A stretch of 51,862 nucleotides of DNA from Prochlorococcus sp. AG-355-J09 (GCA_003278735.1 QCDO01000013.1:1-51862), one strand, 5' to 3'; positions 35,001 through 46,230 are shown, numbered from the stretch's first letter. Numbers and translations are program-made. The notes: generated by a model from the letters alone, not told the origin.

Positions 35001-36103
35001 TTGAAAGACAAAAAGAGGAGCAAGGAACATGGCCTGAAACAATAGCTTGTGTTTTATGGGGTACTGATAACATCAAAACTTACGGAGAATCACTGGCACA
35101 AATATTATGGTTTGTTGGGGTAAAACCAAAACCAGATTCTGTTGGAAGAATTAACAAACTAGAATTAATTCCTTTAGAAGAATTAGGTAGACCAAGAATA
35201 GATGTAGTAGTTAACTGTTCAGGAGTATTTAGAGATCTATTTATCAATCAAATGGCATTAATAGATCAGGCAGTCAAATTAGCAGCTGAAGCAGATGAAC
35301 CATTCGATTCTAATTTCGTAAGGAAGCATTCATTAGAACAAGCAGAAAAAGAAGGCACTTCTATCAGAGAAGCTTCAGCTAGAGTTTTCTCTAATGCAAG
35401 TGGAAGTTACAGTTCAAATGTTAATTTAGCCGTAGAAAATTCAACATGGGAGGAAGAAAATGAATTACAAGAAATGTATTTATCACGCAAAACATATGCT
35501 TTTAATGCCGATAATCCAGGTGAGATGAATCAAAAAAGAGAGGTATTTGAGTCAGTAATGAAAACAGCAGATGTTACTTTTCAAAACCTTGATTCTTCAG
35601 AGATATCATTAACAGATGTAAGTCATTATTTTGATTCTGATCCAACAAAATTGATCAAGACATTAAGAGATGATGGAAAAGAACCAAGTAGCTATATAGC
35701 AGATACTACCACTTCTAATGCTCAGGTTAGAACACTTGGAGAAACTATCAGATTAGACTCAAGAACAAAACTTTTAAATCCTAAATGGTATGAAGGTATG
35801 CTCAAATCTGGCTACGAAGGAGTTAGAGAACTTTCTAACAGACTTAATTACACTCTTGGTTGGAGTGCGACAAGTGGTCAAGTAGATAATTTTGTATATG
35901 AAGAAACTAATGAAACATTTATAAATGACGAAGAGATGAGGAAAAGATTAATGGATCTTAATCCTAATAGTTTCAGAAGAATTGTTGGAACATTGCTAGA
36001 AGTCAATGGTAGGGGATATTGGGAAACTTCAGACGAGAATATAGAACAGTTGAAAGAACTATACCAAGAGGTTGAGGATAAAATCGAAGGGGTTAAAGAA
36101 TAA
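32093..36103 (+). CDS. chlH: Magnesium chelatase subunit H
   Basis: 1336-residue porphyrin-binding subunit of Mg-chelatase, which with ChlI and ChlD inserts Mg2+ into protoporphyrin IX, the first step specific to chlorophyll. The sequence shows the CobN/ChlH domain throughout, with [41 protein letters not shown] (His-rich active-site loop), [29 protein letters not shown] segment (positions about 930-955) and a C-terminal GYWET. The N-terminal extension is the ChlH type. The window does not carry ChlI or ChlD. ATG 32093 fits family starts. Confidence 0.98.
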   Translation: MFTQVRSANRRVSPVEDNKHKVVIKAVYVVLEPQYQNSLTEAAKSINNINGPIGIDLSGYLIEELRNDSNFEDFKEDIANADIFVASLIFIEDLAQKVVDAVSPYKDKLKASIVFPSMPEVMRLNKLGSFSMAQLGQSKSIIGDLIKKKKESDGASFQDSMLKLLNTLPSILKYLPVEKAQDARTFILSFQYWLGGTTENLKNFLLMISEKYAVSENIKDEIEEFKIQDPETFPDLGIWHPLAPCMFESLKEYQNWENNRKDINPKDHKTPTIGLVLQRSHIVTGDDAHYVAVIQELEYRGARVLPIFCGGLDFSKPVNEFYYDSINKDEPIVDGVVSLTGFALVGGPARQDHPKAIEALKRLNRPYMVALPLVFQTTQEWENSDLGLHPVQVALQIAIPELDGAIEPIILSGRDDATGKAHTLQDRVDVIAERAIKWSTLRVKQRKDKKLAITVFSFPPDKGNVGTAAYLNVFGSIYRVLLEMKSKGYQIDELPSNSKELMEKVINNPEAMDGSPELNIAHKMSVKEYEEFTPYSQRLEENWGKPPGNLNSDGQNLLIYGKHFGNVFIGVQPTFGYEGDPMRLLYSRSASPHHGFAAYYTYVEKIWEADAVLHFGTHGSLEFMPGKQMGMSETCYPDSLIGSLPNLYYYAANNPSEATIAKRRGYASTISYLTPPAENAGLYKGLKELSELVGSYQQLRENSRGIQIVNAIVETSKQCNLDKDVELPSKDIEELSIDERDLFVGNVYKQLMEIESRLLPCGLHTIGEAPTAEEAVATLVNIASLEREQEGLRSLPGLLAESIGITIEQIYDGNNKGELKFVELNEKIINTARESIFAMVNSLKIVDGRVYLEKSLLSKLFDLLKVIGLNLPTPWLRVCRLNGFNEVNQKELNKLFDYLLFCLEQVCADKEMDSLIKALDGNYVLPGPGGDPIRNPGVLPSGKNIHALDPQSIPTTAAVAAAKSVVNKLIERQKEEQGTWPETIACVLWGTDNIKTYGESLAQILWFVGVKPKPDSVGRINKLELIPLEELGRPRIDVVVNCSGVFRDLFINQMALIDQAVKLAAEADEPFDSNFVRKHSLEQAEKEGTSIREASARVFSNASGSYSSNVNLAVENSTWEEENELQEMYLSRKTYAFNADNPGEMNQKREVFESVMKTADVTFQNLDSSEISLTDVSHYFDSDPTKLIKTLRDDGKEPSSYIADTTTSNAQVRTLGETIRLDSRTKLLNPKWYEGMLKSGYEGVRELSNRLNYTLGWSATSGQVDNFVYEETNETFINDEEMRKRLMDLNPNSFRRIVGTLLEVNGRGYWETSDENIEQLKELYQEVEDKIEGVKE

Positions 36104-36111
36104 TAAATTTA

Positions 36112-36963
36112 TTATCTGTAAATCCTATCAGCTACTTTCAGGATTTGATAATTTAGTTTGACGTTGTGAACTCTTACAATGTCAACATTAAATTGAGAAC
36201 AAAGGCAACTTATTGCAAGTGTTCCTATATCCCTTTCTTTAGGATTTTTTTCATTCAAAATTTCTCCTATAAATCTCTTCCTAGATGCACCTATCAAAAT
36301 TGGCAAATTCCATTTTTTAAATACATCTAAGTTTCTCAAGATTTCCAAATTATGAATGATATCCTTTGAAAAACCAATTCCAGGATCCACTATTATATTT
36401 TTTTCAGATATATTTTTTTCTAAAGCATTCTTTATTAAATTATCAAGCGAGCACTTAACTTCGCTCAAAACATTCTTGTAATTAGAGAGTTGATTCATAT
36501 TTTGACTATTACCACGACTATGAGTTATTACGAATGGACAGTTGAATTTTGATACAACATCCAAAATTTTTATATCTCTTCTTCCACCCGTGACATCATT
36601 TATCCAATTAGCACCATTTAAAAGAGCTTCGCAAGCCACTTCAGAATCAAAAGTATCAACAGAAATTAGAACATCTGGAAATTCAGATTTTATAAATTTT
36701 AGATATGGGATCAATCTATTTATTTCTATACTAGATCCAACTTCTTCAGCCCCAGGTCTCGTACTTTGAGCACCAAGATCAATAACATCAACACCATTGC
36801 TCAAGAAATGATTTACTTGATCAAAAACTTTTTTTTTGGAATTTAATTCTCCACCATCACTAAATGAATCAGGAGTTAAATTAATAACTCCCATAATTGA
36901 AGTTTTTTGTTTCCAGCCTTTTGGCCATGGATCTCTCTTATTGGTAATTGGCAATTCTTGCAA
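36112..36963 (-). CDS. folP: Dihydropteroate synthase
   Basis: 283 residues; condenses p-aminobenzoate with hydroxymethyl-dihydropterin pyrophosphate in folate synthesis. TIM-barrel with family motifs: [16 protein letters not shown] near the N-terminus, a [11 protein letters not shown] loop, and the [13 protein letters not shown] segment. Folate then feeds the 10-formyl-THF used by Fmt. The first 26 bases overlap the end of tpiA (36938-36963), so the two genes are coupled. It ends 8 bases from chlH, convergent. Confidence 0.96.
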   Translation of the reverse strand: MQELPITNKRDPWPKGWKQKTSIMGVINLTPDSFSDGGELNSKKKVFDQVNHFLSNGVDVIDLGAQSTRPGAEEVGSSIEINRLIPYLKFIKSEFPDVLISVDTFDSEVACEALLNGANWINDVTGGRRDIKILDVVSKFNCPFVITHSRGNSQNMNQLSNYKNVLSEVKCSLDNLIKNALEKNISEKNIIVDPGIGFSKDIIHNLEILRNLDVFKKWNLPILIGASRKRFIGEILNEKNPKERDIGTLAISCLCSQFNVDIVRVHNVKLNYQILKVADRIYR

Positions 36964-37663
36964 AACTTTTTGGATCTAATGAAGCCCCTCCAACTAAAAC
37001 CCCATCTATATCAGTCATTGACATGATTTCATCAATATTATTAGGTTTAACAGATCCTCCATATTGAATAATCACATCATCAAAACCAATTAATTTCCGA
37101 ATCAAAGAACATATCTTGTTAGCTTCTTTAGCTTCACATGTCTTACCTGTCCCAATAGCCCATATTGGTTCATAGGCAACAATTAAATTTGATGGATCTG
37201 TATTTTCTAATCCTTGTTCAACCTGTCTAGTAATAACTCTATCAGCTTCTCCTCTCTCTCTTTGTTCTAGTGTTTCTCCAACACAAACTATTGGAGTAAG
37301 TCCACTAGATTGAGCAAAAACTGCTCTTTTATTAATTTGTTCGTCACTTTCACTAAAATACTTCCTTGGTTCGCTGTGACCAACTATTGCATATGAAACA
37401 CCATGTTCAAGAAGCATTTTGGGGGAAATTTCTGCAGTAAATGCTCCTTCATCCTCCCAATGAATATTTTGACTAGAAATATCTAAATAATCAAAATCAG
37501 TATGATCAGAAAAGGTTGAAATAGCAGTAAAAGGTGGCGCAATAACAACTTTACGATCTTCATTTATGTTTTTTATTAAAGGGATAAACTCTTCTAAATA
37601 GGACTTAGCCTCAACACAAGTCATGTGCATTTTCCAATTACCAGCAATTACAGATTTTCTCAA
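36938..37663 (-). CDS. tpiA: Triosephosphate isomerase
   Basis: 241 residues, TIM barrel converting DHAP and glyceraldehyde-3-phosphate in glycolysis and the Calvin cycle. GNWKMH at the N-terminus holds the substrate Lys, [13 protein letters not shown] contains the electrophilic His, and [15 protein letters not shown] the catalytic Glu. The C-terminal GGSVKPNN phosphate loop is also present. Overlap with folP by 26 bases, with the S4-protein gene upstream on the same strand. Confidence 0.97.
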   Translation of the reverse strand: MRKSVIAGNWKMHMTCVEAKSYLEEFIPLIKNINEDRKVVIAPPFTAISTFSDHTDFDYLDISSQNIHWEDEGAFTAEISPKMLLEHGVSYAIVGHSEPRKYFSESDEQINKRAVFAQSSGLTPIVCVGETLEQRERGEADRVITRQVEQGLENTDPSNLIVAYEPIWAIGTGKTCEAKEANKICSLIRKLIGFDDVIIQYGGSVKPNNIDEIMSMTDIDGVLVGGASLDPKSFARIANYQ

Positions 37664-37715
37664 AATACTATCTCCAAGAAAATTATATTAATATAAATTG
37701 AGTTTAATAGGCCAA

Positions 37716-37892
37716 TTATTCGAAAAATAATTCATTTTTTAGAAATATAACTTTATCTCCCTTATTTAACTTTCTTCCTCTCCTAGTTTCTATTACACCA
37801 TTAACTTTGACAGAACCGGACTTAATTAAAATTTTTGCTTCTCCACCACTAGAGACCAAATTTTTCCATTTTAAGAATTGATCCAATTTCAT
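37716..37892 (-). CDS. S4-domain RNA-binding protein (YbcJ/RlbA type)
   Basis: 58-residue protein from MKLDQFLKWKNLVSSGGEAK, with the S4 RNA-binding pattern continuing ILIKSGSVKVNGVIETRRGRKLNKGDKVIF. The frame continues 14 codons upstream (37934), but that piece (MFILLYQYLLVQKT) is atypical and I treat the inner ATG as start. Members are small cytoplasmic RNA binders. It precedes tpiA by about 50 bases. Confidence 0.85.
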   Translation of the reverse strand: MKLDQFLKWKNLVSSGGEAKILIKSGSVKVNGVIETRRGRKLNKGDKVIFLKNELFFE

Positions 37893-37950
37893 TGTTTTTT
37901 GTACCAAAAGATATTGATAAAGTAGGATAAACAATTAAATATATAATATT

Positions 37951-39657
37951 TTGAGACTAATACCACCAGTCAGACCATATTCGAACAAGTTTATTAAAGG
38001 TTTTATATGCATGCTTATTTATGTAGCTTGTTGGCCTTTACTAGCTTATTTTGCTGGAAACTTAATCCCAGCGATTGGATCTGGTGACCTCTCAAAAGTT
38101 TCTAGCATTATAATTAAGTCTTTATTTATATTTTTAGTTCAGAAAACTGCTCAATTTGGACAGGATGTATTCATAGCAAAACCATCTTTAGAAATTGGTG
38201 AAGTAATGAGGGGAAATTTATTTAGCAGAATTCAAAAAATAGATATTAATTCTGTTGAAAAGATTTCAGCGGGGGATATCACATATAGACTTACAGAAGA
38301 TGCTGATAGGGTAAGCGAAGTTATTTATAAAACAGCTCAGGATACTATTCCATGTACTTTGCAGTTATTAGCGGTAATAATATATATGTTTTATTTAGAC
38401 TGGTCACTTACATTATCAACTTTTGTTTTAGCACCATTGATTATTCTTTCAGTTAATAGTTTTGGAAGAAGAGTTTTAAAAGCATCTGAAAAAAGTCAAG
38501 AATCAACAAGTAACTTAGCAGGTTTAATAGGTGAATCTATAAATGGAATGTCGACCATAAGAGCTTTTGCTGCAGAAAATTGGATTGAAAATAGATTTTA
38601 TAAAAGATCAATTGCAAATAAAAAAGCAAAATATAAAACATTAAAACTACTAGCATTTCAACATCCGATTGTAGGATTTGTTGAAGCATTTGGAATATTA
38701 GCAATATTAGGCTTAGGAGCCGCAAGAATTAATCTAGGCCTTCTAACAAGCCAAGAATTTAGTAGTTTCTTTGCTGCAATATTGATGCTTATTGATCCAA
38801 TAAGCCATGTAAGTACAAATTTTAATGACTATAAACAGGCAGAAGCATCGATAAAAAGGTTAAAAAATATAAGTCAAGAACCTATCGAAGATGATAAAGA
38901 AGATTTAAAAAGGATATCCAATATTGAAGGCAAAATAAGTTTCAAAAAAATTTATTTCTCTTACAAAAAAGATCATCAAGTTCTTAAAAATATTAATTTA
39001 GAAATTAAAGAAGGGGAAGTCACAGCTTTCGTTGGAGCATCAGGGGCTGGTAAAAGCACAATGATGGCTTTGATATTAAAGTTTATAACTCCAAATAAAG
39101 GAGACATTTTTATTGATGATATTAATCTCAAATTATTAAGTACAAAAGATATTAGAAAAAACATCGCATTAGTACAACAACAGCCTTATTTGTTTTCAGG
39201 AAAAATTATTGATGTAATAAGAATGGGCAGAAGTTTTACAAAAGAACAAGTTATAAAATCAGCAATAAAAGCAAACGCTCACAATTTCATTCAAAAACTT
39301 CCTGAGAAATATGAGACAGTGATAACAGAAAGAGGTTCAAATTTCTCAGGTGGTCAGATCCAGAGGATAGCAATTGCAAGAGCAATAGTTGGGAACCCAT
39401 CTATACTTCTTTTAGATGAGGCCACAAGTGCGTTAGATGCAGAATCAGAATCTGAAGTACAAAAAGGACTTAATAGAGCTATGAAAGATAGAACAGTTAT
39501 TGTAATTGCTCATAGATTATCCACTACTCAAGAGGCCAATAAAATAATTGTTTTCGATAAAGGTGAAATTATTGAAGTTGGGAAACACATTGATTTAATA
39601 AATAAACCTGGAATTTATAAAGAATTATGTGAAAAACAATTGATTAAAAAATTATAA
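37951..39657 (+). CDS. ABC transporter fused permease-ATPase (MsbA-like)
   Basis: 568-residue half-transporter exporter. The first ~300 residues hold about six membrane helices; the ATPase follows with Walker A GASGAGKST (362-370), signature NFSGGQIQRIAIARA (464 onward), and Walker B LLLDEATSALDAE. The family (MsbA, LmrA, type I exporters) works as a homodimer and moves lipids, lipid A or drugs; the substrate here is unknown. The start is TTG at 37951, no earlier ATG is near and RLIPPVRPYSNKF precedes the first helix. The gene is divergent from the S4 protein with only 58 bases between. Confidence 0.9.
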   Translation: MRLIPPVRPYSNKFIKGFICMLIYVACWPLLAYFAGNLIPAIGSGDLSKVSSIIIKSLFIFLVQKTAQFGQDVFIAKPSLEIGEVMRGNLFSRIQKIDINSVEKISAGDITYRLTEDADRVSEVIYKTAQDTIPCTLQLLAVIIYMFYLDWSLTLSTFVLAPLIILSVNSFGRRVLKASEKSQESTSNLAGLIGESINGMSTIRAFAAENWIENRFYKRSIANKKAKYKTLKLLAFQHPIVGFVEAFGILAILGLGAARINLGLLTSQEFSSFFAAILMLIDPISHVSTNFNDYKQAEASIKRLKNISQEPIEDDKEDLKRISNIEGKISFKKIYFSYKKDHQVLKNINLEIKEGEVTAFVGASGAGKSTMMALILKFITPNKGDIFIDDINLKLLSTKDIRKNIALVQQQPYLFSGKIIDVIRMGRSFTKEQVIKSAIKANAHNFIQKLPEKYETVITERGSNFSGGQIQRIAIARAIVGNPSILLLDEATSALDAESESEVQKGLNRAMKDRTVIVIAHRLSTTQEANKIIVFDKGEIIEVGKHIDLINKPGIYKELCEKQLIKKL

Positions 39658-39687
39658 TTCTATTTTATTTATTAAAGAACTAATTCC

Positions 39688-39906
39688 ATGAACGAAAACA
39701 CAATTGATTCTGCAAATCCAGTTTTAACCTTTGAAGGCAAAAAATATTTAATAAATGAACTTTCTGATGAAATAAAAGAATCTATAAAAGAACTACAAAT
39801 AGCGGAGACACAACTTAAGATGCATCAAGATACTCTCAAATTACTTTCAATTAGTCGAAACTTATTAGTTAATCAATTAAGAGAAAAACTAAAAAACTTA
39901 GAATAA
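39688..39906 (+). CDS. DUF6447-like small protein
   Basis: 72-residue soluble protein with the pattern PVLTFEGKKYLINELSDEIK followed by ESIKELQIAETQLKMHQDTL, then a helical tail. The same plan (short strands, then long coiled-coil-like helices with a Gln/Lys-rich face) is what I recall of DUF6447, small proteins of marine cyanobacteria and their phages. It follows the ABC exporter by 30 bases. It ends 6 bases from the convergent carB gene. Confidence 0.7.
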   Translation: MNENTIDSANPVLTFEGKKYLINELSDEIKESIKELQIAETQLKMHQDTLKLLSISRNLLVNQLREKLKNLE

Positions 39907-39912
39907 AAAATT

Positions 39913-42900
39913 TTAATAATTATGGATTTCTTGTAGAGAGTAAGTATTAATTTTATCGCATTGCAAAGCTTTAATCGCCTTAATGGCTGCCTTTGCTCCT
40001 GGAATAGTTGTAAAAGTTGGGATATTATACTCTAAAGCAGCACGTCTTAAATAAGCATCATCATGAAGAGCCTGTGAGCCAATTGGAGTATTAATTATTA
40101 ATTGAACAAGCCCCGAACGAATTAGATCCTCAATATTTGGTCTTCCTTCATGAACCTTTAGCACTTCTTCAACTTGAATTCCTAAATTTACTAAATATGC
40201 AGCTGTGCCTTTTGTTGCGATTAATTTAAATCCTAAAATTAAAAGTTCTCTAGCAACTTCCTCAAGATTTTTTTTATCTAAATCATTTGTAGATAAAAAA
40301 GCAACTCCTTCTGAAGGAACACCATTACCTGCTGCCAATTCAGACTTGGCATAAGCAATTCCAAAATCTTTAGCTAAACCCATTACTTCTCCAGTAGATC
40401 TCATTTCAGGGCCAAGTAATGTATCAGATCCAGGAAATCTTTTAAAAGGTAAAACGGCCTCTTTTACTGCCTGATATTTTGGAGAAAATTCTTCTGTGAA
40501 GTTAAGATCTTCTAATGTAAAACCTTGCATTAACTGAGTAGCTAATTTTGCAACTGGTTTACCTATGGCTTTTGAAACAAATGGAACTGTCCTGGATGCT
40601 CTTGGATTTGCTTCGAGAATAAATAATTTATTATCTTTATTATTTCTATTTATTACTGCAAATTGCAAATTAATTAAACCAACAACATTTAATCTTTGTG
40701 CAATTAATTTAGTCCAGTTCCTTACATTTTCTATTGTGGATCTTGAAAGAGAAATGGAGGGTAAGCAACAAGCCGAATCTCCTGAATGAATTCCTGCAGG
40801 TTCCACATGTTCCATTAGGCCAGCAATTACAACCGAACCCTCTGAATCGCATAAAGCATCAACATCTATCTCAATTGCATTATTCAAATATTGATCAAGA
40901 AGGATTGGATGATCAGGAGATACTTTAACTGCTTCAGAAATGTATCTCGATAATTCATTCTCATCTTTAACAATTTCCATTGCCCTTCCACCTAAAACAT
41001 AAGAAGGTCTTACAACCAAGGGAAAACCTATATTTTTTGCTACTATTTCTGCTTCATCTTGATTACGTGCAATACCGTTTAAAGGTTGTCTAATACTTAA
41101 TTCTTCAAGAATTTTTGTAAATTCCTCTCTATCTTCTGCTATATCGATAGATGTTGGAGAAGTCCCAAGGATTTTTGATCCAGTTCTGATCCCATCATTA
41201 GATTTAAGCCATTCAAATAAAGGTAATGATAATTTCAGTGGAGTCTGACCTCCAAATTGAACAATCAAACCATAAGGATTTTCAGCTTCTATTATGTTAA
41301 GCACATCCTCCAAAGTTACAGGCTCAAAATATAAAATATCGCTTGTATCATAATCTGTTGATACAGTTTCAGGATTACTATTAACCATTATTGTTTTATA
41401 ACCATTTGCAGAAGCTTGATATGATGCATGACAACAACAGTAATCAAATTCTATTCCCTGACCAATTCTGTTTGGACCTCCTCCTAAAATCATAATTTTT
41501 TTTGATTTACTATTTTCTGAAATCTCGCTATCAAAAATTTTAGAATTAAAATTAATGAATGATTCTTCATAAGTTGAATAATGATAGGGAGTTGAGGATG
41601 AGAATTCTGCTGAACAGGTATCAACAGTTTTATAAATTGGAATTATATTAAGTTTTTTTCTATATCTTCTTACTTCAAAAAACTCAGAATTAGTTAACTT
41701 TGCTATCTGTTGATCTGAAAAGCCTAATTGTTTAGCATGTAACATCAAATCCCTATCTAAAGTATAAAGTTCCTTATCTTTCAAAAAATCATTTTCAAAA
41801 TTAAAGATATTGCGTAATTTTTCGATAAACCATAAATCTATATTTGTAACTTCTTGAATATAAGTATTAGTTTTCCCAATCTCCATAGCTTTTTTGATAA
41901 GGAGAATTCTTTCAGATGTAGGGTTTCTTAAACTATTTTTAATTTGACTCTCATTTTTAAATTCATCTTTTAAATCACATTCCCATCCAAAAACACCTAC
42001 TTCTAATGACCTTAATGCTTTTTGAAATGATTCTTCAAAAGAACGACCTATTGACATTGACTCACCAACAGATTTCATAGCAGTGCTTAAAGTATTAGAT
42101 GAGCCTTTAAACTTTTCAAAAGCAAATCTTGGGATCTTAGTAACTACATAATCAATTGATGGCTCAAAACATGCAGGTGTTTTTTTTGTAATGTCATTAA
42201 TAATCTCATCAAGTGTATAGCCAACAGATAATAAAGCTGCAATCTTAGCTATGGGAAATCCAGTTGCTTTACTTGCCAAAGCAGAGGATCTACTTACACG
42301 AGGATTCATTTCTATGACAATTACTTCTCCATTAGAAGGATTTATTGCAAATTGAATATTACTACCTCCTGTTTCAACTCCCACCTCTCTAATAATCTTC
42401 AATGACAAATCCCGCAACCTCTGATACTCCTTATCTGTTAGGGTCTGCGCAGGAGCTACAGTAATCGAATCTCCTGTGTGGACACCCATTGGATCTAAAT
42501 TTTCAATACTGCAAACTATTACCACATTGTCAGCAGTATCTCTCATTACCTCTAGTTCAAACTCCTTCCATCCAATGAGTGATTTTTCAATTAATATTTG
42601 ATTACTTGGACTTTCCTCTAAACCTGATTTACACAACTCGACAAATTCTTCAAGGTTAAAAGCAATTCCACCCCCTACTCCACCTAATGTAAATGCTGGC
42701 CTTATTATAAGAGGATAGGAACTGATTTTTTTTGATACCTCTTTAGCTTCATCTAGGTTAGATGCAATACCAGACGGACAAACATTTACATTTATTTTCT
42801 CCATCGATTCTTTAAATAATTTCCTATCTTCAGCTTTATTAATAGCGCTTAAATCAGCACCAATTAATTCAATATTATTTTGTTTTAAAAAATCTGACTC

Positions 42901-43209
42901 TGATAATTTAACCGCAAGATTCAAAGCGGTTTGACCTCCCATAGTGGGAAGAATTGCATCAGGTTTTTCTCTTAAAATGATCTGAGAAACTATTTCAGGA
43001 GTCAATGGTTCAATATATGTTTTGCTTGCGATATCAGGATCAGTCATTATTGATGCTGGATTTGAATTTATCAAGACAATTTCATAACCAGCATTTCTTA
43101 ATGCTTTGCAAGCTTGAGTACCAGAGTAATCAAATTCGCATGCTTGCCCTATAACAATCGGTCCTGAACCTAGAATGAGAATTTTTTTAAGATCACCTCT
43201 TTGAGGCAT
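39913..43209 (-). CDS. carB: Carbamoyl-phosphate synthase large subunit
   Basis: 1098 residues; makes carbamoyl phosphate from ammonia, bicarbonate and two ATP for arginine and pyrimidines. Two homologous ATP-grasp halves are seen: [20 protein letters not shown] at the start, and [24 protein letters not shown] repeat near residue 580 (I break here), with the ATP-grasp loops [14 protein letters not shown] and [14 protein letters not shown]. The C-terminal MGS-like allosteric domain contains [16 protein letters not shown]. Encoded convergently with the DUF6447 gene. The small subunit CarA is not in the window. Confidence 0.97.
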   Translation of the reverse strand: MPQRGDLKKILILGSGPIVIGQACEFDYSGTQACKALRNAGYEIVLINSNPASIMTDPDIASKTYIEPLTPEIVSQIILREKPDAILPTMGGQTALNLAVKLSESDFLKQNNIELIGADLSAINKAEDRKLFKESMEKINVNVCPSGIASNLDEAKEVSKKISSYPLIIRPAFTLGGVGGGIAFNLEEFVELCKSGLEESPSNQILIEKSLIGWKEFELEVMRDTADNVVIVCSIENLDPMGVHTGDSITVAPAQTLTDKEYQRLRDLSLKIIREVGVETGGSNIQFAINPSNGEVIVIEMNPRVSRSSALASKATGFPIAKIAALLSVGYTLDEIINDITKKTPACFEPSIDYVVTKIPRFAFEKFKGSSNTLSTAMKSVGESMSIGRSFEESFQKALRSLEVGVFGWECDLKDEFKNESQIKNSLRNPTSERILLIKKAMEIGKTNTYIQEVTNIDLWFIEKLRNIFNFENDFLKDKELYTLDRDLMLHAKQLGFSDQQIAKLTNSEFFEVRRYRKKLNIIPIYKTVDTCSAEFSSSTPYHYSTYEESFINFNSKIFDSEISENSKSKKIMILGGGPNRIGQGIEFDYCCCHASYQASANGYKTIMVNSNPETVSTDYDTSDILYFEPVTLEDVLNIIEAENPYGLIVQFGGQTPLKLSLPLFEWLKSNDGIRTGSKILGTSPTSIDIAEDREEFTKILEELSIRQPLNGIARNQDEAEIVAKNIGFPLVVRPSYVLGGRAMEIVKDENELSRYISEAVKVSPDHPILLDQYLNNAIEIDVDALCDSEGSVVIAGLMEHVEPAGIHSGDSACCLPSISLSRSTIENVRNWTKLIAQRLNVVGLINLQFAVINRNNKDNKLFILEANPRASRTVPFVSKAIGKPVAKLATQLMQGFTLEDLNFTEEFSPKYQAVKEAVLPFKRFPGSDTLLGPEMRSTGEVMGLAKDFGIAYAKSELAAGNGVPSEGVAFLSTNDLDKKNLEEVARELLILGFKLIATKGTAAYLVNLGIQVEEVLKVHEGRPNIEDLIRSGLVQLIINTPIGSQALHDDAYLRRAALEYNIPTFTTIPGAKAAIKAIKALQCDKINTYSLQEIHNY

Positions 43210-43316
43210 AATTTAAACGTTCATTTATCTCATGCTACTTATAAATCATCAGATGTTAATCAAGTTACTTGAAAAGCAACATTTGTTTCTATAGTATTGA
43301 AAGAAAATAATTTTTT

Positions 43317-43955
43317 ATGAGCGAACTTCAGCGACTTAAAAGTTTGTTGCCTCCAGAAAATGAAAGTTGGGTATTTGTTGAAGCTGCTGCGGCTATTGAT
43401 CCACCTCTAATAACACTTGAGGAAATCGGTCGTGACGAAGTAGAAATTCAAATAGATTTAGAAGAATGGGATAATTTTGCTATAGATCATAGAAATTTAT
43501 TATTTTGGCACGAGGTTGGGAAAATCCAAAATGACACAATTCCCAGAGATGGATGGGAAATGGCAGCTCTTGCTATAGGACTTGGAGGGGCTATAGGAGA
43601 GTTGTGGGTACAAGATGGGTTACTTTTATTACTTGCTCTTGGTTTATCAAGTTTTGCAGGATATAGATTATATTTAAAAAATAATTCTGAAAAAAAGCTT
43701 CAAGATGCTATTTATGCTGATGAAAGAGCTATAGATCTCGCTTGTAGATTTGGATACAGCATTCCTAATGCTTATAAAAGCCTTGGAGGAGCATTAAAGG
43801 AGTTAATAGAAAAGACACGAAAAAAGAAAAAAAGAAGTTTCTTTGAAGATAGATTAGATGCCTTAAGAAAAAGTGCAGAAAAAGCAAGATCAGAATTATC
43901 TCAGCAAGAAGGTTCAGAAAAATCAGTTTCAAGTGAAAATGTTTATGGACAATAA
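43317..43955 (+). CDS. DUF3318 membrane protein
   Basis: 212 residues of the cyanobacterial DUF3318 family. The N-terminal soluble part includes LLPPENESWVFVEAAAAIDP. A membrane region (about 78-116) forms a tight hairpin around GLGGAIGELWVQDGLLLLL. A Lys-rich C-terminal helix follows. ATG 43317 fits. The end overlaps rsfS by 11 bases, and the following genes (rsfS, ycf36, asparaginase) lie on the same strand with tiny gaps, indicating an operon. Function unknown. Confidence 0.83.
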   Translation: MSELQRLKSLLPPENESWVFVEAAAAIDPPLITLEEIGRDEVEIQIDLEEWDNFAIDHRNLLFWHEVGKIQNDTIPRDGWEMAALAIGLGGAIGELWVQDGLLLLLALGLSSFAGYRLYLKNNSEKKLQDAIYADERAIDLACRFGYSIPNAYKSLGGALKELIEKTRKKKKRSFFEDRLDALRKSAEKARSELSQQEGSEKSVSSENVYGQ

Positions 43956-44289
43956 AAGTTTGGTTTTAATAGCCGCCGAAGCATGTGATGAAAAAAAAGC
44001 AAGAGATATAAAACTTATAAAAATTGACAAAGTATCATTTATAAGTGAATGGATTTTGATTGCAGAGGGATTATCTGATGTACAGGTTAGATCTATAACT
44101 AACTCTGTAGAGGTAGAGCTTAGAGAAAGGGCTAAAGTTGAACCTATACGAAAAGAAGGGATTAACGAAGCGAAATGGGCTTTACTAGATTATGGAGATT
44201 TGATAGTAAATATTTTTCAACCAGAAATAAGAAAATATTATGACCTTGAATCATTCTGGAGTAATGGAGATAATCTTTTATTTCCATAA
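43945..44289 (+). CDS. rsfS: Ribosomal silencing factor RsfS (Iojap)
   Basis: 114 residues from ATG 43945 (MDNKSLVLIAAEACDEKKAR). RsfS binds uL14 on the 50S subunit and stops subunit joining when nutrients are scarce. Family landmarks are KARDIKLIKIDKVSFISEWI, the VRSITNSVE helix and the GDLIVNIF strand with a C-terminal YYDLESFW. The frame is open further upstream (43873), but that part reads as the other frame of the DUF3318 gene; a further ATG at 43939 is also possible. Overlaps DUF3318 by 11 bases. Confidence 0.9.
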   Translation: MDNKSLVLIAAEACDEKKARDIKLIKIDKVSFISEWILIAEGLSDVQVRSITNSVEVELRERAKVEPIRKEGINEAKWALLDYGDLIVNIFQPEIRKYYDLESFWSNGDNLLFP

Positions 44290-44297
44290 TTTATTTT

Positions 44298-44792
44298 ATG
44301 AATCAATCTAAATGTCCTGTCCCTAGAGAGCAACAACCCACAAATGAATTCATAGAATTATCAAAATCTAAAGTTTTTTCTTGGCCAAAAACAAAAAAGT
44401 CACTAATTCTTATATTGACAAAGTTCTGGATAGGATCTTTTGTTCTATTTCTTGTTATTTCTTCAGGTAGTGTATATTTCAAAACATCCCTTTTAAAATA
44501 TACTCTATTAAGTTTTTTTAGCAGCTTATCAATACCTCTTTTAATTTCAATAAGGTTATATTTAGGTTGGAATCATATATTTAATAGATTAATATCTGAA
44601 AAAGTCGAATACGAGGAATCAGGTTGGTATGACGGTCAAGTATGGGAAAAGCCATTGGTTTTAAAAGAAAAAGAATCACTTATTGCCTCAATCGAGGTAA
44701 AACCTATTTTAAAAAATTTAATTCAAATTTTTTCTGTTATTTCAGTCTTAGCTTTGTCTGGTATTTTGATTTTTCAAAGTAACAATTTCTAA
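44298..44792 (+). CDS. ycf36: Ycf36-like membrane protein (DUF1230/CGLD27)
   Basis: 164 residues. The N-terminal CPVPREQQPTNEFIELSKSK, with a following FSW motif, is the clear Ycf36 signature. Two membrane helices follow (about 40-60 and 65-84), then a soluble segment YEESGWYDGQVWEKP, and a final membrane helix (about 138-160). The plastid/CGLD27 relative is linked to iron or photosynthetic acclimation, but the role is unclear. It follows rsfS by 8 bases and abuts the asparaginase gene. Confidence 0.88.
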   Translation: MNQSKCPVPREQQPTNEFIELSKSKVFSWPKTKKSLILILTKFWIGSFVLFLVISSGSVYFKTSLLKYTLLSFFSSLSIPLLISIRLYLGWNHIFNRLISEKVEYEESGWYDGQVWEKPLVLKEKESLIASIEVKPILKNLIQIFSVISVLALSGILIFQSNNF

Positions 44793-45758
44793 ATGAGTTC
44801 TAATTTCAAAAACCTCTACACTTCTAACAATCCTCCCATACAAGCAATCTTAATGAGAGGATCAAATATTGAATCGATCCACAAGATTCATGCTGTTATT
44901 ACTGATAAAAAAGGGAGGGTTTTAATGTGCGCAGGAAATCCAGAATATAAAAGTTTTATAAGGTCAGCACTAAAACCATTTCAAGCAATACCTTTCGTTA
45001 GTAGTGGAGCTTCATCAAAAATCAATAATGAATCAAAATCAATTGCTTTAGCATGCGGGTCACATAGTGGATCAAAACTTCATACAAGGGAGGCATTCAA
45101 AATTTTATGGGAATATGACATTGACATTAATAATCTTAAGTGCCCAAAATTAAAGACAAGTACATTAGAACATAATTGTTCGGGTAAACATGCTGCTTTT
45201 TTAGCTACATGCAAAAAAATGAATTGGCCTTTAGATAGTTACTTAAAAGGTGATCATCCTCTTCAAATAGAAATATTCAGAATTGTTTCTGAATTAATTG
45301 AAATCCCATTATCTGAAATAAACGCAGACCGTGATGATTGTGGTGCACCTACTCTTTATTTAAAACTATTAGAAATGTCGAGGTTATATTCACTTCTGAG
45401 CAGTTCCGAAAATGCTGAATTAGAACAAATCAGTAGAGCTATGACAATAAACCCAACAATGATAAGTGATAACAATAAATTTGATACAGAAATAATTAAA
45501 GCTTCCCATGGGAACGTTATAGGTAAAGGCGGTGCCGAGGGAATACAGTGTCTATGTAAAGTAAATGAAGGTATAGGTTTAGCTCTAAAAGTAGAAGATG
45601 GTTCAAAAAGAGCAAAGCATGCTGTTAGTCTTCACTTACTAAAACAGTTAGAGTGGATATCTGACTTAAGAATTCAAGACATCGAAGAAAAGGTGTTTAA
45701 TTTTCCTGAAGGAGTTCGACTTGAAGTTAAAGGTAAAGTAAAATTCCAAGAATCCTAA
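44793..45758 (+). CDS. Asparaginase-family protein
   Basis: 321 residues matching the asparaginase II family found in cyanobacteria and plants (PF06089): MRGSNIESIHKIHAVITDKK, IRSALKPFQAIP, the GSHSGSKLHTREAF segment, CSGKHAAFLATCKKM and a C-terminal DGSKRAKHAVSL. Members are assumed to hydrolyse asparagine to aspartate and ammonia, but few are tested. It starts with no gap after ycf36 and ends the apparent operon. The initiator tRNA gene follows 44 bases later. Confidence 0.85.
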   Translation: MSSNFKNLYTSNNPPIQAILMRGSNIESIHKIHAVITDKKGRVLMCAGNPEYKSFIRSALKPFQAIPFVSSGASSKINNESKSIALACGSHSGSKLHTREAFKILWEYDIDINNLKCPKLKTSTLEHNCSGKHAAFLATCKKMNWPLDSYLKGDHPLQIEIFRIVSELIEIPLSEINADRDDCGAPTLYLKLLEMSRLYSLLSSSENAELEQISRAMTINPTMISDNNKFDTEIIKASHGNVIGKGGAEGIQCLCKVNEGIGLALKVEDGSKRAKHAVSLHLLKQLEWISDLRIQDIEEKVFNFPEGVRLEVKGKVKFQES

Positions 45759-45802
45759 AAAACAGGAAAAATAACCCTTACAGATGTATGCTATGTATAT
45801 GT

Positions 45803-45879
<77 letters not shown>

Positions 45880-45884
45880 TTTAG

Positions 45885-45908
45885 AAGCAGCTTCGAAGCT
45901 GCTTTTTT
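45885..45908 (+). terminator. Intrinsic terminator after tRNA-fMet
   Basis: A 20-base perfect palindrome (45885-45904, arms AAGCAGCTTC) followed by TTTTTT. The strong stem and U-run end the tRNA transcript and any read-through from the asparaginase operon. Confidence 0.9.
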
Positions 45909-45981
45909 AATATTTGCAGTAGTTACAACGATTATAAAAGTAAAGGTTATAACCTCTTAATTAAAAAGAGTTTATTAAAAA

Positions 45982-46083
45982 TTATTTGATATCTTTTTGA
46001 ATAGAGAATTTCAAGTCAATTCTAACTATTAGGCCAGTAATGATAAAAAGTATTCCAATGTATGAATTCAAAGATAGGTCCAA
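45982..46083 (-). CDS. Possible 33-residue membrane protein
   Basis: Hand-translated ORF starting at TTG 46083: (M)DLSLNSYIGILFIITGLIVR then IDLKFSIQKDIK. One hydrophobic helix with a basic C-terminus, like tiny photosystem or cytochrome subunits, but no known one is recognised. The TTG start and short length make it tentative. It is the only coding candidate in the otherwise empty 45909-46230 stretch. Confidence 0.35.
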   Translation of the reverse strand: MDLSLNSYIGILFIITGLIVRIDLKFSIQKDIK

Positions 46084-46230
46084 AATATTAAATTAAATTT
46101 TATATTTAGATTTTAACTTACAAATCATATCTATTAAATATGCCAATAAAAAAAACGGAATTTTAAAAAATACATCTTTGATAAGAAATTTAAAAAAATT
46201 AGAGTAAAATTTAGCTAATTTAAAAATTAC

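Noticed and set aside
43873..43944. Longer rsfS start (24 more residues)
   Set aside because: The extra residues are the shifted-frame reading of the conserved DUF3318 end; ATG 43945 gives the usual RsfS N-terminus.
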